Shown here: one piece after another, positions 1 to 7,349 of the stretch | How the letters are laid out: every line of letters begins with the position of its first letter | How positions within the stretch are numbered: position 1 is the first letter of the stretch | Assembly (NCBI GenBank): GCA_947454695.1 | Contig: CANGMW010000003.1 | Span: 1 to 28,927, forward strand | Direction of reading: 5' to 3' | DNA length: 28,927 nt | From: Comamonadaceae bacterium | GTDB lineage: Bacteria; Pseudomonadota; Gammaproteobacteria; Burkholderiales; Burkholderiaceae_C | Position numbers and translations under genes: made by a program | The notes under the pieces: model-generated | What the model saw: only the letters and a program-made list of their open reading frames with translations | The model's database searches: none | Told to the model about the DNA's origin: nothing

Positions 1-1521
1 GGCGTAAAGCTTTTCGCCGGCAGCTTTCACTTCAGGGCTGCGCTCGGGGCTGATGGGGCAAACCACCACGGTGAAGGGCGCGATGGCATCGGGCCAGATG
101 ATGCCGCGTTCGTCATGGTTTTGCTCAATAGCCGCGGCGGGCAGTCGCGTGATGCCAATGCCATAGCAGCCCATTTCCATGAATTGTGGTTTGCCGTTTT
201 CATCCAGAAACGTGGCGTTCATGGCTTTGGAGTATTTGGTGCCAAGGTAGAACACATGGCCCACCTCGATGCCGCGCTCGATGGCCAAGGGACCTTTACC
301 GTCAGGCGAGGGGTCGCCGGCCACGATGTTGCGGATGTCGGCAATTTGGGTGGGTTCGGGGACATCTCGACCCCAGTTCACCCCGCGCAGGTGAAAGCCC
401 TCTTCATTGGCGCCGCAGACCCAGTCCGCCATCACTGCCACCTCGCGGTCCACCACCAACTGCACCGGCAGCTTCAGCCCCACCGGCCCCAGATAACCCG
501 GTTTGCAGCCAAAGTGCGCCTCGATCTCGGCAGCCGTGGCAAAGCGGTAGGGCACATCCAGACCCGGCACTTTGCCGACCTTGACCTCGTTCATCTCATG
601 GTCACCGCGCAGCAACAAGAGCCACACGGTGGTTTTTTTCACCTCACCAGCCTCATTGAGCTCGTCGGTAGCCAGCACGATGGATTTGACGGTACGCGCC
701 AGCGGCAAACCCAAAAGCGCAGCCACCTCTTCACAGGTCGTCTTGCTAGGCGTGGGCACCTTGGCCATGGCTTCGCTGGCTGCCGCTCGCGGACCGGCGG
801 GCGCCAGAGCTTCGGCCTTCTCCATATTGGCGGCGTAGTCACTGGCCGGGCAGTAGACGATGGCGTCCTCGCCGGTAGCGGCAATCACCTGGAACTCTTC
901 GCTCAGGTCGCCGCCGATGGCGCCGCTGTCCGCATTGACGGCGCGGTACTTCAGGCCGAAGCGATCAAAAATTTGCCGGTAGGCCTGTGACATCACCTGG
1001 TAGCTGGCTTTGGCGGCGGTCGGGTCGCGGTCAAAACTGTAGGCGTCTTTCATGGTGAATTCACGCCCGCGCATCAGGCCAAAACGGGGGCGGCGTTCAT
1101 CGCGGAACTTGGTCTGGATCTGGTAGAAATTTTTCGGCAACTGCTTGTAGCTGCGAATTTCCTGGCGGGCGATGTCGGTCACCACCTCTTCGCTGGTGGG
1201 CTGGATCACAAAGTCACGTGCGTGCCGGTCCTTGATGCGCAAAAGCTCCGGGCCCATCTTGGCAAAGCGGCCGGTCTCCTCCCACAACTCAGCGGGCTGC
1301 ACCACCGGCATGGTGAGCTCCACCGCACCGGCGCGGTTCATCTCATCGCGCACGATGGCCTCGACCTTGCGGATCACCCGCAAGCCCATGGGCATGTAGC
1401 TGTAGATGCCGGCACCGAGCTTTTTGATCATGCCCGCGCGCATCATGAGTTTGTGGCTCACCACCTCCGCGTCTGTGGGCGCTTCTTTGAGGGTGGAAAT
1501 ATGGAATTGGGAAGCTTTCAT
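1..1521 (-). CDS. proS: Prolyl-tRNA synthetase (partial, C-terminus beyond left edge)
   Basis: Charges tRNA-Pro with proline in the cytoplasm. The frame is open from the ATG at 1519-1521 to the window edge, giving 507 residues of a protein usually near 580, so only the C-terminal anticodon-binding domain is cut. The N-terminus reads MKASQFHISTLKEAPTDAEV, typical of bacterial ProRS. Class II motif 2 (FRDERRPRFGLMRGREFT) and a motif 3 region (GIGITRLPAAAIEQNHDERG) are present. Between them lies a long insertion with VKVGKVPGLDVPYRFATAAE, matching the YbaK-like editing domain of the bacterial type. It diverges from rppH across 92 bases. The tRNA-Pro(CGG) gene in this window would be one of its substrates. 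Identification is firm; only the C-terminal end cannot be judged. Confidence 0.96.
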   Translation of the reverse strand, partial: MKASQFHISTLKEAPTDAEVVSHKLMMRAGMIKKLGAGIYSYMPMGLRVIRKVEAIVRDEMNRAGAVELTMPVVQPAELWEETGRFAKMGPELLRIKDRHARDFVIQPTSEEVVTDIARQEIRSYKQLPKNFYQIQTKFRDERRPRFGLMRGREFTMKDAYSFDRDPTAAKASYQVMSQAYRQIFDRFGLKYRAVNADSGAIGGDLSEEFQVIAATGEDAIVYCPASDYAANMEKAEALAPAGPRAAASEAMAKVPTPSKTTCEEVAALLGLPLARTVKSIVLATDELNEAGEVKKTTVWLLLLRGDHEMNEVKVGKVPGLDVPYRFATAAEIEAHFGCKPGYLGPVGLKLPVQLVVDREVAVMADWVCGANEEGFHLRGVNWGRDVPEPTQIADIRNIVAGDPSPDGKGPLAIERGIEVGHVFYLGTKYSKAMNATFLDENGKPQFMEMGCYGIGITRLPAAAIEQNHDERGIIWPDAIAPFTVVVCPISPERSPEVKAAGEKLYA

Positions 1522-1555
1522 GGGCAAATGTCGAGTCAACGAGTGGGGGTTCCAC

Positions 1556-1583
1556 TTGCTGCGTCGCGCACGCTGTGCATAAT
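1556..1583 (+). promoter_or_regulatory. Candidate sigma70 promoter for rppH
   Basis: TTGCTG (1556-1561) and CATAAT (1578-1583) are separated by 16 bases. Predicted transcription start is near 1590, about 24 bases before the rppH ATG. A GGGG stretch about 7 bases upstream of that ATG could serve as a weak ribosome binding site. The assignment rests on motif match and position only. Confidence 0.45.
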
Positions 1584-1613
1584 GGAATCAGTTTAAAAAT
1601 TTGGGGTTTGATT

Positions 1614-2261
1614 ATGCTTGACCGGGACGGCTTTCGGCCCAACGTCGGCATCGTACTGCTTAACCAAAAAAATCAGGTCTTTTGGGGTAAGCGAATACGC
1701 ACGCACTCGTGGCAGTTTCCACAGGGTGGCATTGACCGGGGTGAATCCCCAGAGCAAGCCATGATTCGGGAGCTGGGTGAAGAAGTGGGGCTCTTGGCAG
1801 AGCATGTGCGTATCGTTGCCCGGACCCGGGATTGGTTGCGCTATGAGGTGCCCGACCGCTTCATTCGCCGCGATGCGCGCGGCCATTACAAGGGACAAAA
1901 ACAAATCTGGTTCCTGCTGCAGCTGGTCGCACCTGACTGGCATTTGAACCTGCGCGCGACCGACCATCCGGAATTCGATGCCTGGCGCTGGAACGACTAT
2001 TGGGTGCCGCTGGACATGGTGGTGGAGTTCAAACGCGGTGTTTACGAGCGCGCGCTCACGGAGCTGTCGCGCTACTTGCCGCGTCAGGAAAACCGCGGTC
2101 GCTTCTTGCGACATGGCGCCCGTCCCCGCGATGCGGACAGCACACTGCCCGGCTTCAGAGCGGGCGGCCAAGAGATGGAATTACCCCCGGGCGCCAGCTT
2201 TGATCCGGACCCCCAAAATGACCAATCCCTTCAACCGGGCAGGAATCAGCATGCGGATTAA
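1614..2261 (+). CDS. rppH: RNA pyrophosphohydrolase RppH (NudH)
   Basis: Removes pyrophosphate from the 5' triphosphate end of mRNA, which triggers RNase E-dependent decay. The 215-residue product starts MLDRDGFRPNVGIVLLN and carries the Nudix box at residues 38-60 (GGIDRGESPEQAMIRELGEE), with the REL..EE metal-binding core. WGKRIRTHSWQFPQGG and the later RRDARGHYKGQKQIWFLL segment are typical of RppH rather than of a general Nudix hydrolase. An upstream in-frame ATG at 1575 would overlap the candidate -10, so the start at 1614 is preferred. The C-terminal tail beyond about residue 160 is Arg- and Pro-rich and looks disordered. The 3' end overlaps the next gene by 11 bases. Confidence 0.95.
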   Translation: MLDRDGFRPNVGIVLLNQKNQVFWGKRIRTHSWQFPQGGIDRGESPEQAMIRELGEEVGLLAEHVRIVARTRDWLRYEVPDRFIRRDARGHYKGQKQIWFLLQLVAPDWHLNLRATDHPEFDAWRWNDYWVPLDMVVEFKRGVYERALTELSRYLPRQENRGRFLRHGARPRDADSTLPGFRAGGQEMELPPGASFDPDPQNDQSLQPGRNQHAD

Positions 2262-2778
2262 GTACCTAGGCGCGATGGTCGCCATTGGCCTGTTGAGCTT
2301 GTCAGGCTTGGCCAGTTCACAGGTGTTGAGCAACACCAAACCCGTGGACGAGTTCAAGGAAATCGATGTGGGGCCCGCACCGGACTACAGCTTGCAGGGC
2401 CTGTTGCCGCTGGAGATGATTGCCCCGTCGACTTCCAGTTTGAAATATGGCCTTGACCCATCGGCCCTGACCATTGGCAGCGATGGCGTGGTGCGCTATG
2501 TGGTCGTGGCCTTCAGCCCGGGGGGTAGCGTCAATGCCTTCTATGAGGGGCTGCGCTGCGCTACGGGGGAAGTTAAAACCTATGCGCGTTCAACCCGCCT
2601 GGGACAGTGGAGTCCAGTCACAAAGGCCCAGTGGGTGACCATTGATGGCAGTCTGCCCACCCGCTTTGCCATGCACCTGTCTAAGCGTGGCGTGTGCGAC
2701 ATCACGCGCGTGGCGGTCAAAACCGTACCGCAACTCATCGAGTTACTGCGCAATCCGGTGATGTACAACAAATTTTGA
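2251..2778 (+). CDS. CNP1-like family exported protein, function unknown
   Basis: A 175-residue protein starting MRIKYLGAMVAIGLLSLSGL followed by ASSQ, a clear Sec-type signal peptide with cleavage predicted near residue 23. The mature part contains VDEFKEIDVGPAPDYS, a motif region I associate with the CNP1-like family of betaproteobacteria, whose biochemical role is not known. Two cysteines (in LRCATGE and GVCDITR) could form a disulfide in the periplasm. There are no further membrane segments. The gene overlaps the rppH end by 11 bases in another frame, suggesting co-transcription and translational coupling. An alternative ATG at 2218 would put 11 extra residues before the signal peptide, so 2251 is preferred. 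It converges on proB. Confidence 0.8.
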   Translation: MRIKYLGAMVAIGLLSLSGLASSQVLSNTKPVDEFKEIDVGPAPDYSLQGLLPLEMIAPSTSSLKYGLDPSALTIGSDGVVRYVVVAFSPGGSVNAFYEGLRCATGEVKTYARSTRLGQWSPVTKAQWVTIDGSLPTRFAMHLSKRGVCDITRVAVKTVPQLIELLRNPVMYNKF

Positions 2779-2796
2779 GGGGCCTGGTTGGGGGTA

Positions 2797-2812
2797 AGGC
2801 AAAAGCTTGCCT
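2797..2812. other. Small hairpin between convergent genes
   Basis: AGGCAA, a four-base loop, then TTGCCT form a perfect 6-bp stem in the 115-base gap between the CNP1-like gene and proB. Neither side has a U-tract, so it is not a convincing intrinsic terminator. It is the only clear structure I see in this gap. Confidence 0.3.
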
Positions 2813-2893
2813 GTCCATCGGTTTGAGCCTCCGTAGGCGTGAACGTGTTCGTGGATGTGCGCGGGCGCCCTGCCAGCACGAGTCAAAGGGATG

Positions 2894-4030
2894 TCAGCGC
2901 GTGATGACCAGGTTGTCCCGGTGCAGCATTTCAGGCTCGGCCGCATAGCCCAGCAACTTTTCAAAATCGCTGGAAGGCTTGCGACAAATCAATCGCGCTT
3001 CGGCGCTGGCATAGTTGGCCAAGCCGCGTGCGATTTCCTGGCCATGTTCGTCCCGCACAGCGATCACATCACCCCGCGAGAACTCCCCCTCCACGCCTGT
3101 CATCCCGATAGGCAAAAGGCTTTTACCTTCGGACAGCAATTTATGGGCTGCACCGGCATCAACCACGACCGCACCGCGCAGTTGAAGATGATCGGCCATC
3201 CACTGTTTGCGGGCGTGGGTCTTGCCCGTTTGCGCCAGCAGCAAGGTGCCGATCACCTCACCTTGTTTGATCCGCACCATCGCATCGGACTCACGCCCCC
3301 AGGCAATCACCGTCGACGCCCCCGAACCGGCAGCCCGTTTGGCTGCCAGAATTTTGGTCAGCATGCCCCCGCGTCCGATGCTGGAGCCTGCACCGCCGGC
3401 CATCGCCTCAAGTTGGGGGTCGCCCGCTTGAGCTTCCTGCACCAAGGTCGCACCGGGGTCTTTGCGGGGATCCGCTGTGAACAGTCCTTTTTGATCGGTC
3501 AGGATGATCAGCAGATCCGCCTCTACCAAATTGGCCACCAAGGCCCCTAAGGTGTCGTTGTCGCCGAACTTGATCTCATCGGTGACCACCGTATCGTTTT
3601 CGTTGATCACGGGCACCACACCCAGCGTGAGCAGGGTGAGCAAAGTGGAGCGTGCGTTGAGGTAGCGCTCGCGGTCCGCCAAGTCGGCATGGGTGAGCAG
3701 CACTTGGGCACTGCCCAAGCCGTTTTGCCGCAGACAAGTTTCATACATCTGGGCCAGGCCCATCTGCCCTACAGCCGCCGCCGCCTGAAGCTCGTGAATT
3801 TCATGGGGACGCGTGCGCCAGCCTAAGCGCTTCATGCCTTCGGCGATCGCGCCACTGGAGACCATGATGACTTCGCAGCCTTGCTGAACCAGCAGGGAAA
3901 TTTGCCGCGACCACTCGCCAATGGCCTGCTCATCCAAGCCGCGTCCCTCATTGGTGACCAGGCTGGAGCCGACCTTCACGACGATGCGGCGTGCATCGCG
4001 CAAAACATCGCTGGCAAGGTTGGAAGTCAT
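2894..4030 (-). CDS. proB: Glutamate 5-kinase
   Basis: Phosphorylates glutamate to glutamyl 5-phosphate, the first step of proline synthesis. The 378-residue protein has the amino acid kinase fold first (about 1-260): IVVKVGSS near 16-23 is the phosphate-binding start, followed by MVSSGAIAEGMKRLG and VVPVINENDTV. A C-terminal PUA domain (about 280-370) follows, with RGAVVVDAGAAHKLLSEGKS and GEFSRGDVIAV. This two-domain form matches the full-length bacterial enzyme, which is normally feedback-inhibited by proline. It lies 48 bases downstream of obgE on the same strand and is the last gene of the rplU-rpmA-obgE-proB cluster. No proA is in the window. Confidence 0.96.
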   Translation of the reverse strand: MTSNLASDVLRDARRIVVKVGSSLVTNEGRGLDEQAIGEWSRQISLLVQQGCEVIMVSSGAIAEGMKRLGWRTRPHEIHELQAAAAVGQMGLAQMYETCLRQNGLGSAQVLLTHADLADRERYLNARSTLLTLLTLGVVPVINENDTVVTDEIKFGDNDTLGALVANLVEADLLIILTDQKGLFTADPRKDPGATLVQEAQAGDPQLEAMAGGAGSSIGRGGMLTKILAAKRAAGSGASTVIAWGRESDAMVRIKQGEVIGTLLLAQTGKTHARKQWMADHLQLRGAVVVDAGAAHKLLSEGKSLLPIGMTGVEGEFSRGDVIAVRDEHGQEIARGLANYASAEARLICRKPSSDFEKLLGYAAEPEMLHRDNLVITR

Positions 4031-4078
4031 GTGAGGGCGTCCCCAAAGCTTGGCGCAAGCGCCGGTAAAAAAGTAATT

Positions 4079-5155
4079 TTAGAGCGGGTCGGACTCGTCA
4101 ACTTTGAAGCGCGGGTCCACATCCACTGGCGCCTGCTCGGCCACTTGCTGGGACTGAATGTGCTTGAACACGGCCTTGACCAAGGCGTCACAGCCCTCAT
4201 GCGTGAGCGCAGAGATTTCAAACACCGGCCCTTTGTATTTGAAGCGTTTGACAAAATCTTTCACCAAGGCGGCGCGCGCGTCGTCGTCCACCGTGTCGAG
4301 CTTGTTCAAAACCAGCCAACGGGGTTTGTCAAACAAAGCTTTGTCGTATTTTTTGAGTTCGCCCACGATCGCCTTGGCTTGCACCACCGGATCGACGCTC
4401 TCGTCAAACGGCGACATATCAACCACATGCAAAAGTAAACGCGTGCGTTGCAGATGACGCAGGAACAAGTGGCCAAGACCCGCGCCTTCGGAGGCGCCTT
4501 CAATCAGGCCGGGTAAGTCAGCCACCACAAAGCTTTGCTCCGGGCCCACGCGCACCACGCCCAAGTTGGGGTGCAAGGTGGTGAAGGGGTAATCGGCAAT
4601 GCGCGGGCGGGCGTTGGAAATCGCCGTGATCAGGGTGGACTTGCCGGCATTGGGCATGCCCAGCAAGCCCACATCGGCCAAGACCTTGAGTTCAAGCTTG
4701 AGGTTGCGTTTTTCGCCCGGCCAGCCCGGGGTTTTTTGACGCGGGGCACGGTTGATGGCGCTTTTAAAGCGCAAGTTACCAAAGCCGCCATCCCCGCCTT
4801 TGGCGATAGTGATCACGTCGCCCGGTTGCAGCAACTCAAACAGCACCTCACCGGTTTCGGCGTCACTGATGATGGTGCCCACCGGCATTTTCAGGGTAAT
4901 GTCATCGCCGGCAGCCCCGAACATGTCCGAGCCCATGCCGTGTTGGCCGCGCTTGGCGTCATGACTTCGCGCATAGCGGAAATCCACCAAGGTGTTCAGG
5001 TTGGCGTCGGCCACAGCGAACACATGCCCGCCACGTCCGCCGTCGCCCCCGTTGGGGCCACCGAACTCTTTGTATTTCTCATGCCGAAACGAGACGCAGC
5101 CGTTGCCACCATCTCCGGCAGAGATGTCGATATAGGCTTCGTCAACGAATTTCAT
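4079..5155 (-). CDS. obgE: Obg-family GTPase ObgE/CgtA
   Basis: Essential GTPase that acts in 50S ribosome assembly and stress signalling. The 358-residue protein begins MKFVDEAYIDISAGDGGNG with the glycine-rich Obg fold (1 to about 158). The G domain follows: G1 GMPNAGKS (166-173), G3 DLPG (213-216) and G4 NKLD (284-287). The short C-terminal tail is acidic (VDVDPRFKVDESDPL). It follows rplU and rpmA, the usual bacterial neighbourhood linking it to the large subunit. An intrinsic terminator sits between rpmA and this gene. A TATAAA-like -10 on the - strand (complement of 5173-5178) lies between terminator and start codon, but I found no matching -35. Confidence 0.97.
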   Translation of the reverse strand: MKFVDEAYIDISAGDGGNGCVSFRHEKYKEFGGPNGGDGGRGGHVFAVADANLNTLVDFRYARSHDAKRGQHGMGSDMFGAAGDDITLKMPVGTIISDAETGEVLFELLQPGDVITIAKGGDGGFGNLRFKSAINRAPRQKTPGWPGEKRNLKLELKVLADVGLLGMPNAGKSTLITAISNARPRIADYPFTTLHPNLGVVRVGPEQSFVVADLPGLIEGASEGAGLGHLFLRHLQRTRLLLHVVDMSPFDESVDPVVQAKAIVGELKKYDKALFDKPRWLVLNKLDTVDDDARAALVKDFVKRFKYKGPVFEISALTHEGCDALVKAVFKHIQSQQVAEQAPVDVDPRFKVDESDPL

Positions 5156-5182
5156 GGTGGTCTTTGAAGGGATTTATAAACG

Positions 5183-5211
5183 AAAAACCCCGCGCGGTGC
5201 GCAGGGTTTTT
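5183..5211 (-). terminator. Intrinsic terminator after rpmA
   Basis: The left arm (5183-5195) and right arm (5199-5211) pair almost perfectly around a 3-base loop; read on the - strand the single imperfect pair (5191/5203) is a G-U wobble. The - strand copy ends in TTTTT, so it works for rplU-rpmA transcripts. It lies 27 bases before the obgE start, so it probably lowers rather than abolishes obgE expression from the ribosomal protein promoter. Confidence 0.7.
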
Positions 5212-5232
5212 GTCGGGAGCAACGCAGCTGCT

Positions 5233-5490
5233 TTAAGCGGCTGTGATGTTCACCATGTGCTTGTTGAGCTCACCCTTGACCGAAAACGACACTTCGCCGT
5301 CCACCAGTGCAAACAGGGTGTGGTCTTTACCGATGCCCACATTGGTGCCGGCATGGAACTTGGTGCCACGCTGACGAACAATGATGGAGCCCGCGCTGAC
5401 CTGCTGGCCGCCGTAAGCTTTCACACCGAGCATTTTGGGCTTGGAATCGCGCCCGTTTCGCGTAGAGCCGCCGCCTTTTTTCTGTGCCAT
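5233..5490 (-). CDS. rpmA: 50S ribosomal protein L27
   Basis: Component of the large ribosomal subunit whose N-terminus reaches toward the peptidyl transferase centre. The 85-residue protein begins MAQKKGGGSTRNGRDSKPKM, the standard L27 start, and continues GSIIVRQRGTKFHAGTNVGI. There is no N-terminal leader peptide of the type cleaved in Firmicutes. AAGGAG sits 9 bases before the ATG. It is 12 bases downstream of rplU and is followed by an intrinsic terminator. Confidence 0.98.
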   Translation of the reverse strand: MAQKKGGGSTRNGRDSKPKMLGVKAYGGQQVSAGSIIVRQRGTKFHAGTNVGIGKDHTLFALVDGEVSFSVKGELNKHMVNITAA

Positions 5491-5502
5491 GACTAATGCT
5501 CC

Positions 5503-5814
5503 TTAAGCAGTAATCGCGCCGATTTGCAGTTCGGTGAACTGCTGGCGGTGCCCTTGACGTTTTTGATAATGCTTACGACGGCGCATTTTGAAAATGCGAA
5601 TTTTGTCGTGCAAGCCGTGCGCCACCACAGTGGCTTTAACAGTCGCGCCGGACACCAAGGGCGTACCAACTTTGAGTTCTGCGCCGTTGCCGACTGCCAG
5701 AACCTGGTCGATGACGATCTCTTGGCCCACGTCCGCAGCAATCTGTTCTACTTTAATTTTTTCACCAGCAGCAACACGATACTGTTTGCCACCGGTTTTT
5801 ATGACCGCGTACAT
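5503..5814 (-). CDS. rplU: 50S ribosomal protein L21
   Basis: Large-subunit protein that binds 23S rRNA. The 103-residue product starts MYAVIKTGGKQYRVAAGEKI and ends GHRQQFTELQIGAIT, as expected for L21. A longer frame begins 20 codons upstream, but that part overlaps the 5' leader and is not L21-like; the ATG at 5812-5814, preceded by GAGG, is the correct start. It is the first gene of the cluster with rpmA, obgE and proB, and has a strong promoter about 50 bases upstream. Confidence 0.97.
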   Translation of the reverse strand: MYAVIKTGGKQYRVAAGEKIKVEQIAADVGQEIVIDQVLAVGNGAELKVGTPLVSGATVKATVVAHGLHDKIRIFKMRRRKHYQKRQGHRQQFTELQIGAITA

Positions 5815-5864
5815 TGATGACCTCTTCAATTTAGCCCTGCAGACGGATTTCCGCAGAGCCAAAG

Positions 5865-5893
5865 AGTATAACACGATTGCTCAGATAGCTCAA
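5865..5893 (-). promoter_or_regulatory. Sigma70 promoter for rplU-rpmA
   Basis: On the - strand TTGAGC (complement of 5888-5893) and TATACT (complement of 5865-5870) are 17 bases apart. The spacing is ideal and the -10 is one base off consensus. Transcription should start near 5858, leaving a leader of about 45 bases before rplU. This is the best promoter match in the window. Confidence 0.7.
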
Positions 5894-5932
5894 ACGCACC
5901 TCTTCGGCCCCCAAGAAGCTGCTGCACCTCCC

Positions 5933-5938
5933 TATAAT
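5933..5938 (+). promoter_or_regulatory. Consensus -10 element for ispB
   Basis: A perfect TATAAT lies 28 bases before the GTG start of ispB. I could not identify a good -35 at 16-18 bases upstream, so the promoter is only partly supported. It is divergent from the rplU promoter in the same 151-base gap (5815-5965). Confidence 0.4.
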
Positions 5939-5965
5939 TCAGGCCACTGGTAATCAGGCGCCCCC

Positions 5966-6943
5966 GTGACTTCAATCCCCACCCCTTCCCCCCTCGCACT
6001 CATCGCCAACGACATGCTCGAGGTGGACGCGGTCATAGGCCAGCGGCTGAACTCCGGGGTACCCTTGGTCGGACAGGTCTCGCACTACATCATCACCGCG
6101 GGCGGCAAACGTTTGCGCCCGGCCTTGCTTTTATTGACTTGCGGAGCATTGGGATACCAAGGAGCACAACGCTTTAACTTGGCCGCAGTGGTGGAATTCA
6201 TTCACACCGCCACCCTGCTGCACGATGACGTGGTGGACGAATCCGCCATGCGCCGTGGCAACCCAACCGCCAACAACACTTTTGGCAACCCCGCCAGTGT
6301 GCTGGTCGGCGATTTTTTGTATTCGCGGGCCTTCCAGATGATGGTGGACGCCCAGAACATGCGCATCATGGAAGTGCTCTCAGACGCCACCAACGTGATC
6401 GCGGAAGGCGAAGTCCTGCAATTGATGAACATGCATGACGCCGGACTCGATGAGGCTGGCTATTTGCACGTCATCCGCTCCAAAACCGCCAAGCTGTTTG
6501 AAGCCAGCGCCCGTGTGGGCGCCATTCTGGCTGGGGCCAGTTCCGAGCAGGAACAAGCGTGCGCCGATTACGGACAAGCCTTGGGGACGGCGTTTCAGGT
6601 AATTGACGATGTACTCGACTATGCCGGCGATGCTGCTGTGATGGGCAAAAGTCTGGGCGATGATTTACGCGAAGGCAAAGCCACTTTGCCGCTGATCGCC
6701 GCGATGCAAAGGGGCACGCCTGAGCAGCGCAACTTGATTCAAAACGCAATCGAACAAGGCGCTGTGGACAGCCTACAAGAGGTCATTGCTATCGTGCAAG
6801 AGACGGGCGCGCTTGAAATTTCAAAGCAAGCAGCAGCCAAAGAAGCGCTTCGCGCCATAGAGGCTGCGCGATTGCTGCCCACCTCTGCTTACACAGACTG
6901 TTTGGTACAATTGGCCTCTCAATTGCTGGCTCGTCAGTCCTGA
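5966..6943 (+). CDS. ispB: Octaprenyl diphosphate synthase (polyprenyl synthetase)
   Basis: Extends farnesyl diphosphate with isopentenyl units to make the side chain of ubiquinone. The 325-residue protein has both aspartate-rich motifs of trans-prenyltransferases: DDVVD (87-91, in LLHDDVVDESAMRRG) and DDVLD (214-218, in QVIDDVLDYAG). GGKRLRP near 47-52 binds the allylic and IPP diphosphates. The start is a GTG at 5966; an in-frame ATG at 6014 is an alternative but would trim the N-terminal helix. Chain length (C40) is inferred from the family's usual role in proteobacteria and not read from the sequence. Position divergent from rplU-rpmA-obgE is common in proteobacteria. The tRNA-Pro gene follows 23 bases downstream. 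Confidence 0.92.
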   Translation: MTSIPTPSPLALIANDMLEVDAVIGQRLNSGVPLVGQVSHYIITAGGKRLRPALLLLTCGALGYQGAQRFNLAAVVEFIHTATLLHDDVVDESAMRRGNPTANNTFGNPASVLVGDFLYSRAFQMMVDAQNMRIMEVLSDATNVIAEGEVLQLMNMHDAGLDEAGYLHVIRSKTAKLFEASARVGAILAGASSEQEQACADYGQALGTAFQVIDDVLDYAGDAAVMGKSLGDDLREGKATLPLIAAMQRGTPEQRNLIQNAIEQGAVDSLQEVIAIVQETGALEISKQAAAKEALRAIEAARLLPTSAYTDCLVQLASQLLARQS

Positions 6944-6966
6944 CGCAACGCCAGTTAGAGAAATAT

Positions 6967-7043
<77 letters not shown>

Positions 7044-7349
7044 GTATTTCTCCTCCCCCATTGTGCAATTTGACGTTTGACATTTGCGGGGTGATTAACT
7101 TTTACGACAAGCTTTTGGATTTCTCAGTGGCTGGCTGTGGCTAACCCGTGCCAGTTCGTGAAGTCGAATTTTCTTCGCCTACCAAAAAATAGTCACTCGC
7201 TTTAGCCTCAGTGGCGCAGTCGCTGCTTCGCATCCGCGTACAGCGCCTACTTCTGCTTGCAAATTGCTGATTTTGATTCGGTTTACATTGGCATGACATT
7301 GAGCGATGATTAAGATGCTCAGGTCTGAATCTTCCAATTTTGTACGCAC
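7044..7349. other. 306-base intergenic region upstream of pilB
   Basis: No convincing gene is present on either strand. A perfect -35 hexamer TTGACA (7077-7082) is followed 17 bases later by a poor -10 (TTTTAC, 7100-7105). A sigma54-like TTGGCATGACATTGAGC occurs about 60 bases before pilB, but its GG and GC elements are one base too far apart. There is no U-run just after the tRNA to mark a terminator. No purine-rich ribosome binding site precedes the pilB ATG. Confidence 0.5.

Noticed and set aside
115..990. Open frame opposite proS (291 codons)
   Set aside because: Antisense shadow of proS, which has clear synthetase motifs.
4048..4060. Inverted repeat GCTTG-GCG-CAAGC between obgE and proB as terminator
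   Set aside because: The stem is only 5 bp and there is no U-tract; proB follows directly in the same direction.
7280..7310. Sigma54 (-24/-12) promoter before pilB, TTGGCATGACATTGAGC
   Set aside because: The GG and GC elements are one base too far apart for the sigma54 consensus, and the -12 TTGC is broken.
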